Assembly (NCBI RefSeq): GCF_000333955.1
Contig: NZ_CAPS01000146.1
Coordinates: 1-64,000 of the forward strand
Direction of reading: 5' to 3'
Source: Rhodococcus sp. AW25M09
Lineage (GTDB): Bacteria; Actinomycetota; Actinomycetes; Mycobacteriales; Mycobacteriaceae
Length of the DNA: 64,000 bases
Of this stretch, positions 1 through 8,584 are shown piece after piece. The translations under genes and the position numbers were made by a program. Numbering within the stretch: position 1 is the first letter of the stretch; each line of letters begins with the position of its first letter. The notes beneath the pieces are model-generated. The model was not told the origin of the DNA, did not search any database, and saw only the letters and a program-made list of their open reading frames with translations.

Positions 1-20
1 ACAAGTGACGAGCGGTTCGA

Positions 21-1172
21 TCAGGACATCGCGCTGTGCCGGCGTAGCTTTCGCCAAGCTCTGGCAACGTCGACCAAGTCATCGCTGGTGGCGGTGAGGT
101 CGTAGGCCCCGGAGCGCTGCGCCAGCACCGTGAGGAGCTCGTAGCGTTCCGGAGGCGTCTGACCGGCGTTTTTCGCGGAATAGGCCTGAGCCAGTTCTGC
201 TGCGATGCTCTCCGCATTTAGTTGAAGCGGGTCCGATTCAGTGGACAACGTGGATGCGTTCCACTTGCTGAGCCTGCGTGCTGCATCGTGAATCTCGATG
301 ATCTTTCTGTGAAGCTTCATCGCAGGATCGGACTGTCGACTGTCGGCTGTCCTGACCTCGGGGAACTGATCGGTCATGTCTTGCCACAGAAGCTCGATTT
401 CCTTCAAGTTCTTGCTGATTCGGTCCTGTCCTAGCTTTGCCCGCAGTACTGCGAGAACCGGAACCGCACCCATGATCAGCGATCCAGCAACGGCTAGGAA
501 GAAAGTTAGGGCCTTCACATGCATCTCCGGATCGGCCGACCCAGAGCCTGTCAAGACCTCCTGAAACGTGAGAATAGGCGTGCTTACCGCAACGAGCGCG
601 AGACCGACGGCAATTGCAATCGCCAAGCCATAAAGTGCTTTCTCACGGACAGCGGTGTCGGGATGTCGAGCTTCGCGTAAGAAGATCCTCATGACAGCAA
701 CTGCGACGAACAGAATCGGGGCATAGAAGGCGGTCCACAAGACGACTGCCGGCCAGCCAAAGTATTGATCGACTAACTCACCGGCCTTCCGGGAAGGTGT
801 CCCGGAAATGAGGATGACGGCACTGAGAGCAAGTCCAATCGCGTCGTAGACCCGCTGGCGCTTCCACACAGCCGAAGGGTCGGCCCCCACCCATAGCCGC
901 GACATGCCGTAGATGGCCATGACAACCATGACGATGCAACAGAACGTGAGCTGCTGAAACAGAGCGACGTCGCCTATCGGCTTCGGTAGATGCCTGATTG
1001 CGTCTTGTACCGCACTTTCACGGAGAACCAAGGCGAGCCATCCGATGACCAGCGAGCGTGTAGTCAACCTGTCGATGATCGACGAGTTGAGCCACGCGAT
1101 CCGAACCACCAACGTCAGTGCCATCAGTACGATGATTGGCCACGAGATCCACGCTGGGACGGGGGAGGTCAT
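21..1172 (-). CDS. Multi-pass membrane protein, MAB_1171c/DUF6545-like
   Basis: A 383-residue protein with about seven hydrophobic segments in its first ~245 residues, followed by a soluble tail of ~135 residues. The tail contains the LWQDMTDQFPEV stretch and an amphipathic helix (HRKIIEIHDAARRL) that I associate with actinobacterial MAB_1171c-type (DUF6545) proteins, whose biochemical role is unknown. Its start overlaps the end of the upstream ImmA/IrrE-type gene by 4 bp, so the two are translationally coupled. This grouping of membrane protein, metalloprotease and EspR/XRE regulator recurs in actinobacteria and suggests a signalling or stress module; that role is inferred. Confidence 0.75.
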   Translation of the reverse strand: MTSPVPAWISWPIIVLMALTLVVRIAWLNSSIIDRLTTRSLVIGWLALVLRESAVQDAIRHLPKPIGDVALFQQLTFCCIVMVVMAIYGMSRLWVGADPSAVWKRQRVYDAIGLALSAVILISGTPSRKAGELVDQYFGWPAVVLWTAFYAPILFVAVAVMRIFLREARHPDTAVREKALYGLAIAIAVGLALVAVSTPILTFQEVLTGSGSADPEMHVKALTFFLAVAGSLIMGAVPVLAVLRAKLGQDRISKNLKEIELLWQDMTDQFPEVRTADSRQSDPAMKLHRKIIEIHDAARRLSKWNASTLSTESDPLQLNAESIAAELAQAYSAKNAGQTPPERYELLTVLAQRSGAYDLTATSDDLVDVARAWRKLRRHSAMS

Positions 1173-1684
1173 TTCGCCCTGAAAAATGTCGAGCGGAGGG
1201 GCGATTGGCGTCGATTTCGATTGACCATCGCCTCGACCATGATGTGGTCGGCGAAGGACTCGGCGGCGGCTTCCTGGTCGTCTTCGAAGCTGTCACGACC
1301 CAACACATTTTGGATTGTTCGCTCCGAGACGTGAGGCAACAACACCCTGAGCATGTCCCTACTGTGGTCGGACTCGGGAAGGCCGGTATGTGAAAGCACC
1401 ATGTGGCCTACCTCATGACCGATGACTTGGTCTGCTTGATACTCGGCAACGTCGGACCCGTACACGATGAAGTCGTCTTGCTTGCGTGCTACCCACAACC
1501 CACAGAGAGTTCCGGTCAGGCCCACACGGCTCAGCAGTGCCGACTCGACCGGCCATAGAACGATCGGTCGATCACGTTCCTCCGCGATCAGGTCGATGAA
1601 CTTGTGACGCGACCACGGCTCATCCGACGGCATGTTCGCTGCGATGCGTCGCACAGCCGACCGAATCTGACTCTCTTGGCTCAC
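1169..1684 (-). CDS. ImmA/IrrE-type zinc metalloprotease
   Basis: A 171-residue cytosolic protein with a gluzincin-type zinc site: HEVGH at residues 90-94, and an acidic EAAAESFAD stretch further on that can supply the third ligand. Proteins of this type cleave or antagonise partner XRE-type repressors to induce mobile elements or stress genes. The partner here is probably the EspR-like regulator encoded just upstream. The final 4 bp overlap the start of the DUF6545-like gene. Fold and zinc motif are clear; the substrate is inferred from context. Confidence 0.8.
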   Translation of the reverse strand: MSQESQIRSAVRRIAANMPSDEPWSRHKFIDLIAEERDRPIVLWPVESALLSRVGLTGTLCGLWVARKQDDFIVYGSDVAEYQADQVIGHEVGHMVLSHTGLPESDHSRDMLRVLLPHVSERTIQNVLGRDSFEDDQEAAAESFADHIMVEAMVNRNRRQSPLRSTFFRAK

Positions 1685-1731
1685 GGGTCCCGACTCCCTC
1701 CGACCTTTTTTACCGACAACTATGAACGGCG

Positions 1732-2175
1732 CTACACGTTACTCCTGGTACCGCCTGCATCGGATGTCTCGGCTTTTGCCTGGTCAGGAAGTTGTTCGAG
1801 GATGTTCATGAGGTCGTCGGCGCTCATCGCACCTCCGTCGCGCATCGCAAGTAACTGAACGCCGGAATCGCGTAGCTGGGTCAGCACCGACAATTCCCGG
1901 TCGTAGCTCTCCGCGGTGCTGTCCCACTTGTTCGCTAAGAAGGAGGCCGGGGCCTCGAAGTACTCAGCGAGAGCGTGGACCATGTCGCTGTCGGCAAATC
2001 GCAAACCGGCCTCAGCACGTAACTCTGCTATTTCCGTCTCGATAACAGGCCGTCCCAAGAGACTGGAGATCGCCTCGGCTACGACGGCATTGCTGATTTC
2101 CGGGTTGTCAGCGGTGTGGTTCGTCTCGAAGAGTTTGTTGATTCTCACGTGTAAAGGAGGCGTTGCCTTAGCCAT
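1732..2175 (-). CDS. EspR-like helix-turn-helix regulator
   Basis: A 147-residue protein. I chose the ATG at 2175 because residues from MAKATPPLHVRINKLFET onward resemble mycobacterial EspR (short N-terminal arm, LNxLFxT-like opening, HTH, then a C-terminal dimerisation part with the MRDGG stretch). The 34 codons that could extend it upstream are basic and of low complexity. EspR-type proteins bind DNA as dimers and act as nucleoid-associated regulators. It lies upstream of the protease and membrane-protein genes and may repress this cluster. The target is not known. Confidence 0.75.
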   Translation of the reverse strand: MAKATPPLHVRINKLFETNHTADNPEISNAVVAEAISSLLGRPVIETEIAELRAEAGLRFADSDMVHALAEYFEAPASFLANKWDSTAESYDRELSVLTQLRDSGVQLLAMRDGGAMSADDLMNILEQLPDQAKAETSDAGGTRSNV

Positions 2176-2192
2176 GTTCAATTCCGTTCTTC

Positions 2193-2840
2193 TTAGCGGC
2201 GTCGACTGTCTTTCAGACGGCGCGCGAACCGCTGGGCTGTTGCTTGATCGACTTCGATGGGACTGCCGTAAAGCCAACGGCGGTAAAGCTTTTCTTCGCG
2301 TTCTGGATCGTCGTAATCGACAGGAAGCTCCAGGAGCGCCGCGATTGCGGAATCGATTGCCTTGTGGTGCTGCCCATGATTCCGTTCCAGCGTCTCGGTG
2401 ACGAAGGACCCGGCGATGGCCGAAACTGCAACATCCAGTTTCCGGAGTGCTGCCCGCAGATCATCGACCCCTGAGGTGCGGTCTTCCAGGCCATCGATCT
2501 CTCTGTGCATGCCCCTCTGGGCCGCGAGCAGTTTGGTCAGAGGGTCCAGCCCGACCGTGATGTTCCCCGTGCCGGCCTTGTACGGCGCGCGCCCCAACAC
2601 AACCGGCTGCGCGCTTTCCCAATAGACATTCGCGGCGCTTCCGGGCTTCCAACTCAGCCCGGTATCGAACTTTTGCAAGGTGCTCGGTCTCGGGTTGTTG
2701 AGCTCGCCGCGTTCGGCCATCAGGACGACGGGCTTTGTGGGCCCACCTGCTTCGCGCAATCCCGTGATGGTGAGGTTCCGTTGCTTTCTGCGAGAGCTGA
2801 CGCAGGTGGCAAACCATAGTGGGTGTCCCGTTTGCGTCAC
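2193..2840 (-). CDS. XRE-type transcriptional regulator, probably leaderless
   Basis: A 215-residue protein with an N-terminal HTH-like region (residues ~15-60, including the AERGELNNPRPS recognition part) and a long helical C-terminal half of unknown function. The GTG start at 2840 falls where transcription from the promoter at 2847-2876 should begin, so the message is probably leaderless. Three copies of GGTCAATAWA directly upstream are candidate autoregulatory operators. It leads the leftward cluster. A role as master repressor of the element is inferred. Confidence 0.7.
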   Translation of the reverse strand: MTQTGHPLWFATCVSSRRKQRNLTITGLREAGGPTKPVVLMAERGELNNPRPSTLQKFDTGLSWKPGSAANVYWESAQPVVLGRAPYKAGTGNITVGLDPLTKLLAAQRGMHREIDGLEDRTSGVDDLRAALRKLDVAVSAIAGSFVTETLERNHGQHHKAIDSAIAALLELPVDYDDPEREEKLYRRWLYGSPIEVDQATAQRFARRLKDSRRR

Positions 2841-2846
2841 AGATCC

Positions 2847-2898
2847 ATCCTAGAGCCGAGGTCAATATATGGTCAATAAACTGAGTGGGGTCAATAAA
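2847..2898 (-). promoter_or_regulatory. Promoter with three GGTCAATAWA direct repeats
   Basis: Reading leftward, TTGACC (2871-2876) and TAGGAT (2847-2852) form -35 and -10 boxes separated by 18 bp. The direct repeats GGTCAATATA (2860-2869), GGTCAATAAA (2871-2880) and GGTCAATAAA (2889-2898) overlap the -35 box, as expected for repressor operators. The downstream GTG start is within about one base of the predicted transcription start. Confidence 0.6.
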
Positions 2899-3173
2899 CG
2901 TGTCGAATCACAAAGCCCTGGTCAGGGACATTTGGCCCATTCGAAATTGACTTCTACTTGCCCATCGCTCAGGGGGACCATAGTGTTCCGCTCGTGACGA
3001 CGAAACACGGCGCAATCAGATCGCGCGTTGAGTTTCGTGAATCTAAAAGACTGGATCCACGGGACGTCCAACGAAGGATGGTCGGCCCACTTACGACCGA
3101 CCGAGGCGGTTCGGTTCAGCTGCCACTGGACCGGACTGCATGCGACGAGAACCCCGTGCTGCCGTCAACGTCC

Positions 3174-3617
3174 TCAGGGGAGTACGTCCGACGGTCGGTT
3201 TCGTACGCGATCGAAGGAGGCAACTACACGCGACACCTCGAAACCAAGGGCGCTCGCAATCTTTCGGGCCATTGCGTCCGACAGCTTCACATGACCGCGT
3301 TCGAGTGCGCCGATGTGCTGAGGGCTCACCTCAACTTTGCCAGCAAGATCACCCTGCGTAAGACCGCGGGCTACCCGCAAGTCTCCAAGGTGCTCATCAC
3401 TGGGATCCACGATCACCACATCGGTAACACGCACTTGCAGCACAGCGAGGCAGCGGGCAAGTGCGGCGATGCCCGGATCCGCCTTTCCCTGCTCCCACTG
3501 CGAGTAAGTCGACGCTCCGATACCGCCCCGTCGAGCAACCTCCGCACCACTGAGCCCAGCCTTGGCTCGGGCGTCTCGCAGGCGGCTCGGATCGAAACCG
3601 CGGAGGCGGCGCTTCAT
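3174..3617 (-). CDS. Tandem-HTH XRE-type regulator
   Basis: A 147-residue DNA-binding protein with two complete XRE-type helix-turn-helix domains. The first has RLRDARAKAGLSGAEVARR; the second has VARGLTQGDLAGKVEVS. The ATG at 3617 is chosen because GGAG lies 8 nt upstream; an 8-residue extension is possible but lacks a ribosome site. Two XRE domains in one short chain suggest binding to a pseudo-palindrome as a monomer. The target is unknown, and the head end of the transfer region to the right is an obvious candidate. Confidence 0.8.
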   Translation of the reverse strand: MKRRLRGFDPSRLRDARAKAGLSGAEVARRGGIGASTYSQWEQGKADPGIAALARCLAVLQVRVTDVVIVDPSDEHLGDLRVARGLTQGDLAGKVEVSPQHIGALERGHVKLSDAMARKIASALGFEVSRVVASFDRVRNRPSDVLP

Positions 3618-3829
3618 CGCTGGTACTCCACGGTGAGTCACAATGTCACCCGCCTATTCCTGGTAGCACATAATGTAGTTGCAAAACAGATTGGTTATCA
3701 CGGGTTGTTTAAACCGGACTATCGAAGTAAGGTTTAGCACAGGACCCGAACAAAGAAGAACCCCCGTGGTGCGCGTAGCTGATTGGCGTCCGCAAAGCGC
3801 ATCCACGAGGGCCGACCCAGCAGACAGGG

Positions 3830-4192
3830 GTGCGACTACGTCGCGTCTACATGGGCATTCTCAGCCTAACGGACGTCGATGCACGTAGCGCCCCGGAACG
3901 GAACGCAACTGTGCTGTCCAGTCATTCACAGACCCTGCAAGCACCAGCGGCCGCGTCCTCGCACTCGAATCAGTGCAGCGCCGTGAACGACCGAGTCCAC
4001 GGTCTTGCTGTGTGCTCACTGGCCTCGGCTCCGCATTCCACACACCAGCTTCGGTGTGAAGAGACCGGCGAAGTAGTCGGGGAATGGACCGACGCGGACA
4101 CGATGTTCCGCCTGCCCACCAACGAATTCCAGCACTATGTCGAGTTCAGCGATACACCCGACCACGAGATTCACTACGGCGACGTGGCCTGA
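3830..4192 (+). CDS. Hypothetical protein, doubtful
   Basis: The only plausible coding frame in the ~750 bp between the tandem-HTH gene and the transfer operon. It would encode up to 120 residues. The last ~50 residues are acidic and protein-like (CEETGEVVGEWTDADTMFRL) and the first half is of low complexity. No good ribosome-binding site was found and I recognise no family. The flanking DNA (3618-3829, 4193-4387) holds no gene that I can see. Confidence 0.3.
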   Translation: MRLRRVYMGILSLTDVDARSAPERNATVLSSHSQTLQAPAAASSHSNQCSAVNDRVHGLAVCSLASAPHSTHQLRCEETGEVVGEWTDADTMFRLPTNEFQHYVEFSDTPDHEIHYGDVA

Positions 4193-4387
4193 CCCCAATC
4201 TCGACCGGGGTCAGCTGTTTGACGCCCGGTCGTGAGCTGCAGGAGCTCCCCGACGCCCTGTAGCTCGACCGATGGACCGGCGCGAGGGTCGCGCAGTGAG
4301 CGCATTTCATCATGTTCAGCACTGCGCGACCCCGCCGGGACATCCACCGGATTCCCACACCTCTACTGACAGAAAGGAATACGCCCG

Positions 4388-4438
4388 ATGGCTTGGATTT
4401 TCTCGCAGCTCTGGTTCTGGCTCAGCCTGCTGGGCTGA
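4388..4438 (+). CDS. 16-codon hydrophobic leader peptide
   Basis: ATG with AAAGGAA placed 8 nt upstream opens a 16-residue frame, MAWIFSQLWFWLSLLG, closed by TGA. The peptide has three tryptophans and two phenylalanines. A perfect 10-bp inverted repeat begins 20 bp after its stop. The ribosome site is better than that of many larger genes here, so translation is likely. It may be a leader peptide controlling the operon that starts at 4579 or a tiny membrane peptide; both are inferences. Confidence 0.5.
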   Translation: MAWIFSQLWFWLSLLG

Positions 4439-4457
4439 CCGCTTCTCCAAACATGCC

Positions 4458-4495
4458 GGTGGGTGCCTGCGTTGTCGATCGACCTGGCACCCACC
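4458..4495 (+). terminator. Perfect 10-bp inverted repeat before the transfer operon
   Basis: GGTGGGTGCC (4458-4467) and GGCACCCACC (4486-4495) are perfect complements with an 18-nt loop. There is no T-tract. It lies between the 16-codon leader frame and the cutinase-like gene, so it could be an attenuator, a U-independent terminator or a protein-binding site. Confidence 0.5.
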
Positions 4496-4578
4496 AGGAA
4501 GCACACACAAGTTCCACGATCCGGCGTCGTCGACGTCACAGCCCGCAGTTTCTCTCGGTTTTGACAGGAGTCGAAATA

Positions 4579-6186
4579 TTGTCCGACAGAACTCGTTTCA
4601 GATCCATCGCCGCGATGATGGCCGTCGCAGCATGCACGCTGTCGGTCACCGCGGCACACCTGTTGGTGACGCCGCCGACTGCCTCGGCCAGCCCAGAGCA
4701 GCCGTGGCTCGACGAACTGGTCACCGACTGCCCCGCCCTCTACACACTCGCCGTCCAGGGGACCGGACAGTCCTCGCCGGATGCGCCGATCAAGGCCGAC
4801 ACCGGAATGCTCGGAACGGTCCTCGGCCCGGCACTTGAGGCCGCTCGGGTCATCGGTTCCTCGCTCGACCGGGCGTATGTGCCGTACCCGGCTGCATTCG
4901 GCGGAGCGGTTCCCGGTGGCAAGCAGCCCTACACCGTCTCGGTAGAGGAGGCAGCCGCCAACCTCGAAGCTGCAGCCGAGAAAGTCGTCTCGAGCTGCCC
5001 GGCAACCCGATTGGCCATCATCGGCTACAGCCAGGGTGCGCACGCGGCCTCGAACGTTCTCGAAGCAATCGGTGCCGGCACCAGCGCAATCCCGGCAGAG
5101 AAGGTCGCAGTGGGCGCGCTGTTCGGTTCGCCGACCAGGGCGCCCGGTTCGCCAGTCTTTCCCGGGAGCAGTAGCGACGACCCCTCACCTGCGCCCGGCT
5201 CGTCCGGTAGCCACGTCTCGGACCTACCCCCGGTCTCTGCGCCCGCACCTGCCGGGTCGGGAATCGGCCCGACCAGTGACGTCGTGTCGAGCTACGGATC
5301 GCTCAGCGGGCGGGTGGCGTCGATGTGCCAGACCGGCGACCTCGCGTGCGATGCACCCGCGAACGCTCCGATCGCACGAGCGGTCACCAATGTCGCGGGC
5401 CAGGCAGAGGTCGGCGGTGATCCGTTCCGCGCCGTGTCGTCCATCGGCATGGCATTGGCGTCGACGTCGTTCGGCGTCGCGGTCGACGTCATCAACGAGG
5501 ACGTCTCGGTACCGAAGAACTCCCTCGAGAACCTCTCCATCGCGCCGAAGAAGTCGCTCTCGCAGCGGTTCGCCGAAGCTTCGGACCCGAAGGCGACTCC
5601 GCCGACCGGGCAGGAAGCGATCGCGGCGCTGACCAAAGTCGGTCTGGTCGCGGTCAATGCGGTGGTGTCGGTGGCGAAGAAGGTCATCACCCCGCAGACC
5701 ATCGCGGAAGTCTCCGCTGCCGGGTTGTCCAATCCCGCAGCAGCATTCGCGGTGATCGCCGCCAAGACAGCCAAGGCCGTGATCGAGCTCGTGCCACCCG
5801 CGACATCGAAGCGGGTCGTGCAGCAGGCGTTCAACGTCGTCAAGAACGAACTGACGGCCAACAAGGATCTGTTCGACCTCGCAGCGCTGACGTCCTACGC
5901 CAACACCATTGCCGCACATACCGGTTACGGCACTGCGGCGGCGACTCCACAGGGCGAGTCGACGACACAGTTCGTGGCGGACTGGCTCGCGGCCGCCGCC
6001 GCCGATTTCGGTGACAGTTCCAGCGATACGGCGTCGTCGACGACATCGTCTCCGTCGAGCGCCACCACGACACGCATCGCAACGCCCACAACGTCGACCG
6101 GCACTACCTCGGTGCTGCCCTCGACTCGTCCCTCCACCACGCCCGGGAGCGTCACCTCGCTTCCGTCCGCAAGTCCCGTCCAATAG
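4579..6186 (+). CDS. Secreted cutinase-like serine esterase
   Basis: A 535-residue exported alpha/beta hydrolase. The TTG at 4579 is the likely start: AGGAG lies 8 nt upstream and a signal peptide follows at once (basic RTRFR, hydrophobic core, cleavage near ASASPEQ, residue ~37). Catalytic residues fit the cutinase family: nucleophile S151 in GYSQG, D254 inside the paired-cysteine motif CQTGDLAC, and H447 in HTGYG. The distance between D and H is much larger than in ordinary ~220-residue cutinases, so the protein has a long insertion plus a Ser/Thr/Pro-rich tail. As the first large gene of the transfer operon it may act on the mycolate envelope during mating; that role is inferred. Confidence 0.8.
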   Translation: MSDRTRFRSIAAMMAVAACTLSVTAAHLLVTPPTASASPEQPWLDELVTDCPALYTLAVQGTGQSSPDAPIKADTGMLGTVLGPALEAARVIGSSLDRAYVPYPAAFGGAVPGGKQPYTVSVEEAAANLEAAAEKVVSSCPATRLAIIGYSQGAHAASNVLEAIGAGTSAIPAEKVAVGALFGSPTRAPGSPVFPGSSSDDPSPAPGSSGSHVSDLPPVSAPAPAGSGIGPTSDVVSSYGSLSGRVASMCQTGDLACDAPANAPIARAVTNVAGQAEVGGDPFRAVSSIGMALASTSFGVAVDVINEDVSVPKNSLENLSIAPKKSLSQRFAEASDPKATPPTGQEAIAALTKVGLVAVNAVVSVAKKVITPQTIAEVSAAGLSNPAAAFAVIAAKTAKAVIELVPPATSKRVVQQAFNVVKNELTANKDLFDLAALTSYANTIAAHTGYGTAAATPQGESTTQFVADWLAAAAADFGDSSSDTASSTTSSPSSATTTRIATPTTSTGTTSVLPSTRPSTTPGSVTSLPSASPVQ

Positions 6187-6215
6187 CTCCACCTACTCGA
6201 AAGGTTTACTCCTTC

Positions 6216-7484
6216 ATGGGCACTCACAAGATCCCCACCCGTTCACTGGCCCGCGTCGCTACGGCCACGACCGCAGCATCGGTGATGGCCGTGTTCTGCT
6301 ACGGCACCGCAGCAGCCGCACCGGGCGACGCCCCGGCCACCCAGGGCGACATCACCACCGCTGCACCCTCGACCCAAGGACCGCTGACCTCCGATGCACC
6401 GTCCACCCAAGGTGAACTGACCGCCCCCGCCCCGCAGCCCGAACGCGTCTACTGGGTGGCACCGCCCGCGCAGTACGACCAGACCGAATGGCAGACCTGG
6501 GACGCCTACTACTACGACGACGAAACCCCAGCCACCACCGGCGGCAACAGCACGAGCTCCGACGACACCGCTGCACGGCCCGCAGAACCGGCCGCACCGG
6601 CAGAGCCCGCCGCACCGTTGAACGTGAACACCCTCCACGGCCCGACCGCCATCTACGACCCCACCGCGCCGATCGCCGCACCGGACAAGACGGTCAAGAT
6701 CGGTGACTTCTACGCCGACCAGCCCAGCTGGCTCTCTGACCAGGACCGCGACCGCACCAACAACTCCACGGCCGTCATCGAAGCGCAGGTGACCGACTTC
6801 TGGCGCTCGATCGGTGTCCCGACCGACCGCGCTCAGCGACTCGGTGCCGCCCAAATCGCGGCGGGCGGCGCAGGCCTGGTCACCGGCGCTGTGGCGGCCG
6901 GTGTCCCCGGTGCTGTCCTCGGCTCGCTCGCCGGCGGAACCATCGGCGGTATCGGCGGCGCACTCGCCGGCGGACTGATCCCGATCGCCCCCGGCATCGC
7001 ACCGATCACCACCGGCATCGCCGGCACCGCAGGCGGAGCAGCAATCGGCGCACTGGTCGGCGGTGTGCCCTCGGCCGCGATCGGTGGCGCAGTCGGTCTC
7101 GCGACGGGAGTTGCACTCGGAACCACCTACGGTGCCGGCGATCTCGGTGAGCCGCAGAAGATCGAACTGCCGGACTTCCCGCAGCCCGCCCCTGCACCTG
7201 CACCTGCACCTATCGCACCGGCTCCCGCACCCGCGCCGGTCATCGAGCAGGCCGCCCCGGTCTGGACTGTTCCGGACAACCCTGTCGACACCGCGCGCGG
7301 ATTCGTCACGACACAGATCGCCGGTGGCCAGCAAGCACTCGACGCCATCGATTCCGCTGTGGCCGATGCGACGCCAGCGGTGCAGGCCGCTGTGGCAGAT
7401 GCAGCACCTGCCTTCGCTGCCATCGACAACGCGCTCGCGGCCGCCGGATTGTCCAACCCGCTCGCTCCGGCAGTGCCTGCCTGA
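6216..7484 (+). CDS. Secreted glycine-zipper protein
   Basis: A 422-residue exported protein. A signal peptide (residues ~1-36, ending AAAAPGD) leads into TQG-containing repeats and an acidic Tyr/Trp-rich stretch. A long Gly/Ala block of zipper type follows at ~205-300, then Pro/Ala repeats and a helical tail. Glycine-zipper blocks insert into or span membranes, and related actinobacterial proteins are poorly soluble envelope proteins. It follows the cutinase gene by 29 bp in the same operon. A role in crossing the mycolic outer layer is possible but unproven. No enzymatic motif is present. Confidence 0.65.
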   Translation: MGTHKIPTRSLARVATATTAASVMAVFCYGTAAAAPGDAPATQGDITTAAPSTQGPLTSDAPSTQGELTAPAPQPERVYWVAPPAQYDQTEWQTWDAYYYDDETPATTGGNSTSSDDTAARPAEPAAPAEPAAPLNVNTLHGPTAIYDPTAPIAAPDKTVKIGDFYADQPSWLSDQDRDRTNNSTAVIEAQVTDFWRSIGVPTDRAQRLGAAQIAAGGAGLVTGAVAAGVPGAVLGSLAGGTIGGIGGALAGGLIPIAPGIAPITTGIAGTAGGAAIGALVGGVPSAAIGGAVGLATGVALGTTYGAGDLGEPQKIELPDFPQPAPAPAPAPIAPAPAPAPVIEQAAPVWTVPDNPVDTARGFVTTQIAGGQQALDAIDSAVADATPAVQAAVADAAPAFAAIDNALAAAGLSNPLAPAVPA

Positions 7485-7621
7485 CCTACCCAGTGACCTG
7501 CTTCGGGAAGGCCGCGTTCCGACCGACCCGCACGCGGCCGGAACCGGCCTTCCCGAAGCTCCCCACTCCACCCGAACCCCTCGCGCTCTCATCGAACGTC
7601 TCAGGGACACAGGAGAAAACA

Positions 7622-8584
7622 ATGGCGACCGACAATCACCGCGACAGCACGATGCTGTTCCCTGACCCCCAGGAAAAATTCGACCACTCGCAGTGGCAGC
7701 CGGCCGCAGACTCCGCCTTGCACCCGTCGACGACCCCCGCACCACTGCTACCGGCGATGCCAGCAGTAGGCGACCACGATTCCCCGACAGCCGATCCGGC
7801 ACACACCTACGACTTCGGCACCGAACACGACTACGTCGCCGCCGATGCCGACCATGATTTCGGCGACATCGCCCCCGAGACCGCTCCGGTTCCGTACTGG
7901 GTCGCCGCACACGTCCCGGCCGACCGCCTCGTGATGGATCAACCACAACGGCGATTCCGCCGACGTCGCACCGCGCCCACACCGACTCCCTCCGTCTACG
8001 ACACGACATCGGCGCTGCCGGCACCGGCCGCGCGCCCGCGTCGACGGATCTCCCCGACGTGGATCGCTGCTGCCGGCGTCGCGGCCGCCGCACTGATCGG
8101 TGCCGTTGTCATCGTCAACGGCCAGGACGACGCCCCGGCCCCGCAGACCCCGACCGTGGTGGCTGCGCCGACCGCCGCACCGAGAGCGAGCACCACTGCG
8201 CCCACCAGCGCCGCCCCGGCTCCCTTCTGCACCACCACCAGCACCCCCGACGCCACGACCACCGACGCTGCCGGGGGACGCGGAAACGCGGTCGATGTCA
8301 TCGCAGCCTTCGAGCACGCGTACTACGTGGAGCGCTCCGGCGCAGCCGTCGCCTCCCTCATGGTCTCTCCGGCACCACCGGAACGCATCCAGGCCGTCAT
8401 CGACCGCACCCCGGCCGGCACCGAGCACTGCGTGACGATCGCCGCCACCGACAACCCGGACGTTCATGCCGTCGCCCTCGCGCTACGAACACCGTCCGGC
8501 TCCGAATCGGCCATCGCCTCACGGATCACCACCGTCCGCACCGGTGCGAACTACGCCATCAGCAACGTCGAGGAGGTTCGGTGA
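7622..8584 (+). CDS. Single-pass membrane protein of the transfer operon
   Basis: A 320-residue protein with a soluble N-terminal part, a basic stretch (RRFRRRRT, residues ~111-118), one membrane segment at ~147-166 and an extracytoplasmic C-terminal domain of ~120 residues after a Thr/Pro linker. The ATG at 7622 has AGGAG six bases upstream; the possible 43-residue upstream extension is of low complexity. The last domain recalls small NTF2-like domains of actinobacterial conjugation proteins, but I cannot name the family. Its stop overlaps the GTG of the next gene. Confidence 0.7.
   Translation: MATDNHRDSTMLFPDPQEKFDHSQWQPAADSALHPSTTPAPLLPAMPAVGDHDSPTADPAHTYDFGTEHDYVAADADHDFGDIAPETAPVPYWVAAHVPADRLVMDQPQRRFRRRRTAPTPTPSVYDTTSALPAPAARPRRRISPTWIAAAGVAAAALIGAVVIVNGQDDAPAPQTPTVVAAPTAAPRASTTAPTSAAPAPFCTTTSTPDATTTDAAGGRGNAVDVIAAFEHAYYVERSGAAVASLMVSPAPPERIQAVIDRTPAGTEHCVTIAATDNPDVHAVALALRTPSGSESAIASRITTVRTGANYAISNVEEVR

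Noticed and set aside
6243..8093. A 616-codon open frame on the minus strand opposite the glycine-zipper and following genes
   Set aside because: Very arginine/cysteine-rich and of low complexity; it mirrors GC-rich codons of real genes on the plus strand and crosses a gene boundary there.
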